From: Acidobacteriaceae bacterium
GTDB taxonomy: Bacteria; Acidobacteriota; Terriglobia; Terriglobales; Acidobacteriaceae
Assembly: GCA_003133425.1 (NCBI GenBank)
Contig: PKXI01000014.1
Coordinates: 1 to 21,630 of the forward strand
DNA length: 21,630 nucleotides
Direction: 5' to 3'
Position 1 is the first letter of the stretch, and the number at the start of each line of letters is the position of its first letter. Shown piece by piece: positions 1 through 6,121 of the stretch. The notes beneath the pieces were generated by a model that ran no database searches, was not told the origin of the DNA, and worked only from the letters and a program-made list of their open reading frames with translations. Both the position numbers and the translations under genes were made by a program.

Positions 1-9
1 CTTAAATTA

Positions 10-345
10 GAAATGCTCTAGATGAATGCGCGGCAGCACAAAGGAGTTATCCATAGATAGGGCGCGCTCGAACTGGGGTCGTGCCTCATCCCACTTGCCT
101 AATTGAGCATAGAGCGAGCCGATGGCGTCGAACACGTCAGGCCTGGCGCCACCCCGGTCAGCCGCCAACTGAAACATATCGATGGCCTGGACCTTCTTAC
201 CGACGGCCGCGAGTGCATAGGCAAATGTCTCACAGAAAACGGCATCCACAGGCTTCTGGCCGGCTTGTTGGGAGGGTTTGAACGCCGCACTGAAATGAGG
301 AATGGCCTTGTCCGGCTCATTCGCTTGACTTGGGCCAGGGCGAGA
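10..345 (-). pseudogene. Decayed fragment of a secreted TPR protein gene
   Basis: This is a remnant of a tetratricopeptide-repeat gene. The readable part (to about 327) aligns with residues about 121-221 of the intact TPR protein encoded at 16417-18291: both share the order AIPHF/ALPHF, FDA-GSLYAQ, PQFE-AL and RIHL. Over the best 27-residue stretch I count 17 identities. Upstream of about 332 the homology continues in a different frame, where SNLALAQ matches TNLALIYAGAGQ of the homologue, so there is a frameshift near 325-332. Homology stops at both ends. At the 3' end RIHL is followed by EHF and a TAA stop at 7-9, where the homologue goes on for 400 residues. At the 5' end stops are met just upstream. 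An open frame with ATG at 373-375 gives 122 residues, so a short expressed TPR peptide cannot be excluded. Decay is much more likely. Confidence 0.72.
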
Positions 346-375
346 TTGGAAATCCCCTCCAAAACTGCTCATCAC

Positions 376-642
376 TTAAGAGTCAGTGTTTTTCGCGCCC
401 GGATGGGATTTTGGCGAGGTACAGGTATGGAAAAGTGGAAAGCAAACAACCCTTCCCACTTTCCCACACCCCCGACTGCGGCGGCGAGTTATCTAACTCA
501 TTTTCCGCGCTACACTAACAATCTCGCTGGTACAAAAGATCGGGCAGGCCAACTGCATGGTCGATTTCACCCTGGTCACGAGACAATCGACAAATCGCAG
601 TTAGAATTAGCCGCAGCTTATTCTCGGGTTTGAAGCGGCAGC
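376..642. other. Gene-free stretch with an imperfect inverted repeat
   Basis: No convincing coding sequence was found between the TPR remnant and the GH13 stop codon. An imperfect inverted repeat has arms at 429-442 and 452-464. The arms pair over about 12 of 14 positions, with one bulge and one mismatch, around a 9-base loop. It lies about 180 bases downstream of the minus-strand GH13 gene and has no clear T-run, so a terminator role is only a possibility. Confidence 0.3.
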
Positions 643-2448
643 TCAGAAGCTGTAGATGCGCGCCTCCCATGCGCCAAGTCGCAGAGTGCCTGTGTCTGCT
701 TCGGTTGTTCCCGATACGTTTGCCAGCAGCAGCTTGCCTGCCTTCATTCCGCCGGGCAAGGTGTATGCAATGGGCTTGGCGTTCCAGTTGAGAATCACGA
801 GCAGCCGCTCCGGATTCTGCCTTGGCTCGGCCAGGGTGCGGGTGTAGTCATAGACCTGCGGATGGAGCGGATCGAGGTCCTGATAGTCACCATAGGTGAG
901 GGCCTTGTAGCGATGATGAAGGGCGATGGCGTCGCGCACGTATTGGAGCACCGAGTTTTGATCCTGTTCCTCGGCCTCGGCGTTGATCGTAGTGTAGTTG
1001 GGATTCACGGCAAGCCATGGTCTGGCTTCGGGCGTGGTGAAGCCTGCATTGGGAGAGTTGTTCCACTGCATCGGCGTGCGCGAGTTGTCCCGGCCAAAGC
1101 GAGCGGCGCGAGCCAGGAACTCCTCTGGCGTCATCTGTCCTGTAACCACGCGCTCCTTCCAGGCGTTCTTGACCTCGATGTCATTGAGGTCGTCAAGCGT
1201 CTTGAAGGGATAGTTCGTCATGGCGAGTTCATCGCCCTCGTAGATGAACGGGGTCCCGCGCAGCGTCAGGATCATGGTCTCGATCAGCTTGGCAGAACGC
1301 ACGCGGTTTTCGTCGCTTGAGGTGTCGCCAAAGTTCGAGTCGATGCGCGGGTTGTCATGGTTCGAGAGGAAGACGGTATCCCAATCCTCCTTTGTCAGAA
1401 TCTTCCAGTGGTTGTCGTAGATGGCTTTCAGCTCGGGCAGCTTCCAGTCCCTCAGGCCGTAAAAGCCTTCGCGGGTCAGTTCTACCGCATCGAAGGTAAA
1501 GATCATATTGAGTTCGTGGCGAGTGGCGCGCACCAGTTGCGGATCCTCGTCGAGGCTGATGCCCGCCGCTTCGCCCACGGTCATGTCGTCGTAGTGCGAG
1601 AGCACCTCTCGATTCATCTCCTGCAAGTACTGGTCGCGGTGCGGGCCGCCGGAGTAGAAGTGGTCGGGGTGCGCCAACTGGTCCGCAGGAATGTCGGGCA
1701 GGCCGGGACGCTTGGAGATGAAGGGAATGACGTCCATGCGGAAGCCGTCGACACCCTTGTCGAGCCAGAACTTCATCAGGGCGAAGACATCCTGGCGGAC
1801 TTTGGGGTTGTCCCAGTTGAGGTCCGGCTGCTTAACGGCAAACAGATGCAGGTAGAACTGGTGAGTCGTCTCGTCCCATTGCCATGCGGAGCCCGAGAAG
1901 AAGCTGGGGTAGTTGTTCGGCGGCAGCGGATGCGCGGGGTCGGCAGGGTTGGGGCGGCCGTCGCGCCAGAAACAGTAATCGCGGTAGGGATTGTCCCTGG
2001 ACTTGCGCGACTCGGCGAACCAGTGGTGCTCGTCGCTCGAGTGGTTGACGACCAGGTCGACGATCAGCCGCATATGCCGCGCCTTGATGGCGGCTAGCAT
2101 GCGATCGAAATCCGCCATCGTGCCGAACTCGCTCATCACTTTGCGGTAGTCGCGGATGTCGTAGCCATTGTCAGCGTTGGGCGAGTCGTAGTGCGGAGAA
2201 ATCCAAATGACGTCTACACCGAGCTTCTTCAGGTAGTCCAGCTTTTCCGTGATCCCGTTCAGGTCGCCGACGCCGTCCCCGTTGGAATCTTTGAAACTGC
2301 GCGGATAGATCTGGTAGACCACAGCCTCCTTCCACCACGTGGATTGATAGCCGTTGATAGTGGTAGTTTGGGCCGGGCTTTGTGAACAGGCCGGATTGCC
2401 GAAAAGCATTGACAAGGCGGCGACGAGAGTGAAGACGATCTTTTTCAT
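643..2448 (-). CDS. Exported GH13 alpha-glucosidase, oligo-1,6-glucosidase type
   Basis: 601 residues, the usual length for the GH13 oligo-1,6-glucosidase/alpha-glucosidase subfamilies plus a signal peptide. Residues 1-20 form a hydrophobic leader ending in NPAC at C21, so it is either a Sec substrate or a lipoprotein with an atypical lipobox. The TIM-barrel motifs are intact: DLVVNH (131-136), QPDLN (207-211), GFRMDV with nucleophile D239, GEAAG with general acid E293, and SNHD with transition-state stabiliser D365. QPDLN is the signature of the oligo-1,6-glucosidase group. Valine after the nucleophile (V240) is the residue that marks alpha-1,6 specificity in yeast isomaltase and bacillary oligo-1,6-glucosidase. 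The sequence AAGGAAG precedes the ATG with good spacing. It probably releases glucose in the periplasm from isomaltose-like or glucosyl-fructose sugars. It lies downstream of a fructokinase gene in the same orientation. Exact substrate is inferred. Confidence 0.9.
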   Translation of the reverse strand: MKKIVFTLVAALSMLFGNPACSQSPAQTTTINGYQSTWWKEAVVYQIYPRSFKDSNGDGVGDLNGITEKLDYLKKLGVDVIWISPHYDSPNADNGYDIRDYRKVMSEFGTMADFDRMLAAIKARHMRLIVDLVVNHSSDEHHWFAESRKSRDNPYRDYCFWRDGRPNPADPAHPLPPNNYPSFFSGSAWQWDETTHQFYLHLFAVKQPDLNWDNPKVRQDVFALMKFWLDKGVDGFRMDVIPFISKRPGLPDIPADQLAHPDHFYSGGPHRDQYLQEMNREVLSHYDDMTVGEAAGISLDEDPQLVRATRHELNMIFTFDAVELTREGFYGLRDWKLPELKAIYDNHWKILTKEDWDTVFLSNHDNPRIDSNFGDTSSDENRVRSAKLIETMILTLRGTPFIYEGDELAMTNYPFKTLDDLNDIEVKNAWKERVVTGQMTPEEFLARAARFGRDNSRTPMQWNNSPNAGFTTPEARPWLAVNPNYTTINAEAEEQDQNSVLQYVRDAIALHHRYKALTYGDYQDLDPLHPQVYDYTRTLAEPRQNPERLLVILNWNAKPIAYTLPGGMKAGKLLLANVSGTTEADTGTLRLGAWEARIYSF

Positions 2449-2606
2449 GTTTCTTCCTTAATGAGGCAGTCGAGCGGTGGAGCAACCAAGGAACCGCTGT
2501 CTGTGCGCGGGATCGGGGCTTCATGCAGCAACTGTGAGTGCAGTTCAGGTAGTCCGCCATCGCAGGGCCGATCGACATGGGTGATGAGCTGGACCGGATT
2601 CTTCAT
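2445..2606 (-). CDS. Possible 53-residue ORF overlapping the GH13 start
   Basis: This small ORF fills most of the gap between the fructokinase and GH13 genes. Its ATG at 2604-2606 is preceded by GAGGAA at ribosome-binding distance, and it begins about 20 bases after the fructokinase stop. Its TGA overlaps the GH13 ATG as ATGA, an arrangement typical of translational coupling. By my count about 62% of its third positions are G or C, which fits the neighbourhood but does not prove coding. I recognise no domain, signal peptide or membrane segment, and the peptide has two cysteines. The GH13 gene has its own ribosome-binding site inside this ORF, so coupling is not strictly needed. It may be a real small protein, a leader-like ORF or chance. 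Confidence 0.33.
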   Translation of the reverse strand: MKNPVQLITHVDRPCDGGLPELHSQLLHEAPIPRTDSGSLVAPPLDCLIKEET

Positions 2607-2626
2607 CGATTCCTCGATCGCATCGC

Positions 2627-3562
2627 CTATGCGCCGCGCGGGTTGGTCTCTGTCCGGTTCAGTTTCTTCGTACCAGTCATCAGGCCGTGACATTCCTCGA
2701 TATCCCAAGAGGGTGTCGCTCCATCGCGGCTGGCTACGAGCGCGCCTACGGCGTTGGCAAATGCCGCTACCCGGTCAATGGGCCAGCCGGCATCGAACTG
2801 ATGGAAAAATGCGGCCGCAAAGGAGTCGCCGGCGCCCACTGTATCGGCCACCTGAACCTCATAGCCCGGGTGACGCTCGAAGTGTCCCTCGTGGAGCGCG
2901 GCACATCCTGCTCCGCCCAGCGTGATGCAAATGGTCAGAATCCGGAACGTTTCAGCCCAATGCCGGCAGAAGTTCTCCAGTTCGAAGGGCACATCGGGTG
3001 TCGTCAGGGCGGCGAGTTGTTCCGCTTCCATTTCGTTCAACTTCAGTACCGTTGCGATTCCTGACAGCCGTTCAACAAGGGCAAGAGTCCAATGCCCTTC
3101 TCGCAGATTTATGTCGTAGAAACGCCGCGTACGCGGCGACTTCTGCACCATCTCCAGCAGTATCGACTCGGTCCGGGGATTCGTCATTGCCAAAGTGCCG
3201 AAGTAGAACCAGTCGGGCTGCATGCTTTGGATTCGAGTCAGAAGAACATTGTCCAGCTCGATCGAATCAAAGGCGGCTGGACGGTCGATCGTAAATTTCC
3301 CATTCCCAAGGGCGGCCTTTTGGACTAGGGCGGTCCCCGTGGAAAGTGCTCCAGCAGACTGAACAAGCTCGGTGGTCAGGCCCAGCGCCTGCAGGCGGAC
3401 AAGCGCGCGCCGTCCCCGGTCGTCCGAACCTACGGCGGTGAGTATCAAGGCAGAATCGTGGAGCCGCTCCGCATGAACGCAGAAATTGACCGGGGCGCCA
3501 CCGAGAAACTCGTCATTTCCAAAGACATCCCAAAGAAGCTCGCCGATGCTGACAATTCTCAA
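2627..3562 (-). CDS. PfkB-family sugar kinase, probable fructokinase
   Basis: A cytoplasmic kinase of about 311 residues with no signal peptide, close to the usual ribokinase/fructokinase length. Early motifs are GELLWD, then GGAPVNF (about residues 21-27), which binds the sugar. YDINLREGHW (about 149-158) is typical of bacterial fructokinases. The PfkB signature DTVGAGDSF (about 240-248) supplies the anion hole and the catalytic base Asp in GAGD. Expected reaction: ATP + D-fructose to fructose 6-phosphate. The start is a TTG. Of two in-frame TTGs (3566-3568 and 3560-3562), the second has AGGAG at 3571-3575 with a 7-base spacer, whereas the first is too close to it, so I chose the second. The gene is upstream of the exported GH13 glucosidase and likely in the same transcript, which suits uptake and phosphorylation of released fructose. 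Another ketose or keto-acid substrate is possible. Confidence 0.87.
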   Translation of the reverse strand: MRIVSIGELLWDVFGNDEFLGGAPVNFCVHAERLHDSALILTAVGSDDRGRRALVRLQALGLTTELVQSAGALSTGTALVQKAALGNGKFTIDRPAAFDSIELDNVLLTRIQSMQPDWFYFGTLAMTNPRTESILLEMVQKSPRTRRFYDINLREGHWTLALVERLSGIATVLKLNEMEAEQLAALTTPDVPFELENFCRHWAETFRILTICITLGGAGCAALHEGHFERHPGYEVQVADTVGAGDSFAAAFFHQFDAGWPIDRVAAFANAVGALVASRDGATPSWDIEECHGLMTGTKKLNRTETNPRGA

Positions 3563-3568
3563 GCTCAA

Positions 3569-3887
3569 ACTCCTGCCTTTGAATGTACATACAGAAACCA
3601 GCAGGCCAATTTACCTCGTCTTTGTCGTACCAATGTCGGGACGATGCTCTTCTGGGGCAAAATCGCTCGCCAATTCGTGTGTTTTCCCGCCGTTTCAATG
3701 CCCGGCTTTCAACCGGAGAAATGGCCGTAAGATATTCTATCTACTTGTTTTATCTGGATTTTGTAGCCACACGGCACATGCTTGCTTCTGTGAATCAAAT
3801 AGTGCAGACAGCAGCTTGTTCGATTGCAACAAGACGCGGCTTCGAAAAGAAATACTCGCTTGCAGTTTGTCACTTTTACTGCCGCAA
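3569..3887. other. Non-coding gap between the fructokinase start and cytochrome stop
   Basis: Noticeably more AT-rich than the flanking genes and without a credible ORF on either strand. It should hold the promoter of the minus-strand fructokinase/GH13 transcript and the end of the cytochrome transcript. I could not place a convincing promoter close to the fructokinase start. The best candidate lies at its far end (3899-3927). Confidence 0.4.
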
Positions 3888-3929
3888 TGTTGACAGCATT
3901 GATACTAAATGTAAGTAAATATGTCAACA
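3888..3929 (-). promoter_or_regulatory. Sigma70-like promoter candidate inside an 8-bp inverted repeat
   Basis: On the minus strand TTGACA (3922-3927) is separated by 17 bases from TATCAA (3899-3904), a perfect -35 with a 4-of-6 -10. The same stretch is bracketed by an exact inverted repeat, TGTTGACA at 3888-3895 and TGTCAACA at 3922-3929, so the -35 forms one arm. This could be an operator over a promoter reading toward the fructokinase gene about 330 bases away. Part of the match may be chance in an AT-rich gap. Confidence 0.35.
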
Positions 3930-3939
3930 GAGCGCTCGG

Positions 3940-5910
3940 TTAATGCGGTGGAGAAAAGGCAGGACTGCGACCTCCTTCCGGCGGTTCTGTAGCAGATCCT
4001 GCACGGTTGACGCGGTCTTCAACATCGCGCACCAGGGGATCTTCCGGAAAGATCTGGCGATACCGCTTAATGAGGGAGTTGGCGCGCCAGCTCTCACCGC
4101 CTGCCGCATAGGCCAAGGCCAAATTGGCGACGATCTGGTTGGAGTAGGGATAGATGGACACCCCTTGCTCCAGCACCGTTTTGGCCTCTGCATCTCGACC
4201 CTGCTTCTGGAGGGCGATGGCCAGGTTGAGGAAGATATCGGGCTCCTGCAACCCGCCCTTGAGAGCGCGGGAGAAAGCGTCGGAGGCGAGCGCGTAGTTT
4301 TTCGTACCTCCCAGTGCGAGCACACCCAGGTATTTCAGCACATCGGGATCGTTGGACTGGCTCTGGCTCACCTGTCTCAGTCTGGTGTACCAAAGTTGCC
4401 ACAGGATTTTGTTGTTTCGGGCCGCCGTCCAATAAGCATCCAGCAGTGAATCTTGCGGAAATACGGCATCGGGAGTGGGGCGGTTGAGCCACAGCATCCC
4501 GGGCAGGTCTGGCTTGGGTTGCTCGAATGCCCACTCCGGCAGAGGTTGGCCAGGATAGCGCACAATGCGGTGCTTGGTGTCCTGCGAGTGGGCGATGCCG
4601 GCAATAGGCCGCTTCTCCATGTGGCATTCCACGCAGTAATCGCCCACTGCCGTGCGCTTGCTGTCTGTGGGTTTGAGACTGCAGCTGGTGACGCTGTGAC
4701 AGCTCAGGCAGGCGTGGCGGTAACGGACTTTGGGGGCCTCATCGGGAGCATGGTGAATGGTGTGGCAAGTGGCGCAGCTTAGCCGGCCGTTACTGGCCTG
4801 GTAGCAGCGGCTCAGCTCCATGGTGGAGTTCTTCCACCACAGCGGTTGTTCCAGGCTGCCGCGGACGGGGGGGTGAGTCTCCAACCGGTTAGCCTCGGCG
4901 CGATCGTCATCGGTGAGGGCGCGCCTGACGATGTTCATCACCGCGCTGAGCGGTTCGCCCGGGCGGTAATCCATGTATTCCAGGCCTTTGTTCAGCACTA
5001 CGGCGTCACCGGCCTGGTGGCACTCGCGGCAGAGATCGTTGGCTACACGGGGGGCAATCTTGGCCGGATTCACAATCGAGGTATCCGCCTCGTTCGCTGT
5101 CAGGCGCCGGTTCCTGTTTGCCTGCATCTCAGCCACATGCAGTGCGCCGGGACCGTGGCAACTCTCGCAGCTGATACCTGGCTCATTGAAACGAAACGGC
5201 GGGTCCTGGTAGAGGCGGTCGTGCTTGGCGACGGGAATCGGCTGACCGTTATGGCAGACCAGGCAGCCAGTGGTTATCACGCGTGTGAAGCCCGCATCGT
5301 CTTTGGCGTAGCCTGGCGAGAGTTCCCAGGTTTTCGAAAGCGCGTAGTAGGAAAGCGGCGCCTGAAAAATCCAGTTGTTCACCCGGAAAAGATAAGAGTA
5401 GCCGGTGTTCTCACCACCCACCACGTAATCCAGCCTATGTGTGGAAACGTAGAGTTTTTGGCCCTTCTTGTCCAACTCGTAAGCGGATTGGTAGAGGTTT
5501 CCGCCTTCCTGGTAGACGGTATAAACGCGGCCGTTCTTAGGGTTAGTCACCTGGACGGGCTGGGGGACGCGAGCCAGTTCCGTGTTTGAGTTGGCCGGCG
5601 CCATGGATTTGCCGTGCGGGGTCTGGTAATAGTTGCGGCCAATGTCCTCATGGCAGCCAGGAGTCACGCAGGTTTGTGAGCCGGTGTAGCGCACGGCGGG
5701 ATCCAAGTTGCGAAACACAGGCGGGTCGCGGAATGAGCTTTGCGCGGACAGACACAACGGAAAAATCGCCAGCAGGAAAAACCGCAGGCCGGCAGCCCAA
5801 CGGCTCAAGCGGAGGAGCTGAACGCGCCCACGCGTCCTTTCGTCTGTAAGATCCGCTTTGCTATCAATTCCAAGCAATTTGTAAGTTGAGCCTGTGTCTT
5901 TCGCCACCAT
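3940..5910 (-). CDS. Exported multiheme cytochrome c with C-terminal TPR repeats
   Basis: 656 residues. A hydrophobic segment at about 42-57 (FFLLAIFPLCLSAQ) acts as signal peptide or anchor after an unusually long charged N-terminus. Six CXXCH haem sites are visible at C216, C248, C294, C379, C401 and C426. A seventh, wider CX4CH site starts at C81. The pattern resembles the cytochrome c554/NapC-NrfA-like multihaem families. Residues about 510-635 are TPRs, with typical A-AF--AL and NLA-AL helices. The role is presumably electron transfer in the periplasm or at the outer membrane, with the TPRs docking a partner. No catalytic assignment can be made. It is divergent from the FG-GAP/UnbV operon across a 211-base shared upstream region with a consensus -10 about 30 bases before this ATG. 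A shorter protein starting at a TTG near codon 35 would remove the odd N-terminus, but no Shine-Dalgarno supports it. Confidence 0.88.
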   Translation of the reverse strand: MVAKDTGSTYKLLGIDSKADLTDERTRGRVQLLRLSRWAAGLRFFLLAIFPLCLSAQSSFRDPPVFRNLDPAVRYTGSQTCVTPGCHEDIGRNYYQTPHGKSMAPANSNTELARVPQPVQVTNPKNGRVYTVYQEGGNLYQSAYELDKKGQKLYVSTHRLDYVVGGENTGYSYLFRVNNWIFQAPLSYYALSKTWELSPGYAKDDAGFTRVITTGCLVCHNGQPIPVAKHDRLYQDPPFRFNEPGISCESCHGPGALHVAEMQANRNRRLTANEADTSIVNPAKIAPRVANDLCRECHQAGDAVVLNKGLEYMDYRPGEPLSAVMNIVRRALTDDDRAEANRLETHPPVRGSLEQPLWWKNSTMELSRCYQASNGRLSCATCHTIHHAPDEAPKVRYRHACLSCHSVTSCSLKPTDSKRTAVGDYCVECHMEKRPIAGIAHSQDTKHRIVRYPGQPLPEWAFEQPKPDLPGMLWLNRPTPDAVFPQDSLLDAYWTAARNNKILWQLWYTRLRQVSQSQSNDPDVLKYLGVLALGGTKNYALASDAFSRALKGGLQEPDIFLNLAIALQKQGRDAEAKTVLEQGVSIYPYSNQIVANLALAYAAGGESWRANSLIKRYRQIFPEDPLVRDVEDRVNRAGSATEPPEGGRSPAFSPPH

Positions 5911-6121
5911 TTTCCGTCGTCCCAGCCAACCGGCAGACCATTATACAGAGCTCTTCAAACATACCGGCCTGGAAGCCGCGCCGCCGCATCCAGCCGGGAC
6001 GACGTTTTGGTCGCCGCTCGCGCTGCCTGAACCTGGAAGTTATGATCAAGACGCGGGGGTCCGGTGGCAACCCAAATGAAAGAAAGATCTGCAACGAGAT
6101 GAAATTGGAGGGAAAGCAATC
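5911..6121. promoter_or_regulatory. Divergent promoter region, cytochrome versus FG-GAP operon
   Basis: Minus strand: a perfect TATAAT lies at 5940-5945, 29 bases before the cytochrome ATG, but its -35 is poor, so an activator may be needed. Plus strand: the best -10 is TATGAT at 6041-6046, also without a good -35. GGAGG before the GTG start at 6122 ends about 10 bases upstream. The short distance invites co-regulation of the two divergent transcripts, but no clear operator palindrome was seen. Confidence 0.5.

Noticed and set aside
103..633. A 176-codon plus-strand frame at the left edge
   Set aside because: Its first half is antisense to the TPR relic and the rest reads as low-complexity sequence. 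It has no family match and no good ribosome-binding site.
1357..2097. A 246-codon plus-strand frame across the GH13 gene
   Set aside because: It is the antisense shadow of the conserved GH13 catalytic core and has no recognisable motif.
643..2448. Sucrose isomerase or trehalose synthase as an alternative for the GH13 enzyme
   Set aside because: I did not find the RLDRD-like fructose-binding loop of sucrose isomerases, and the QPDLN plus MDV pattern fits a hydrolase of the oligo-1,6-glucosidase group better.
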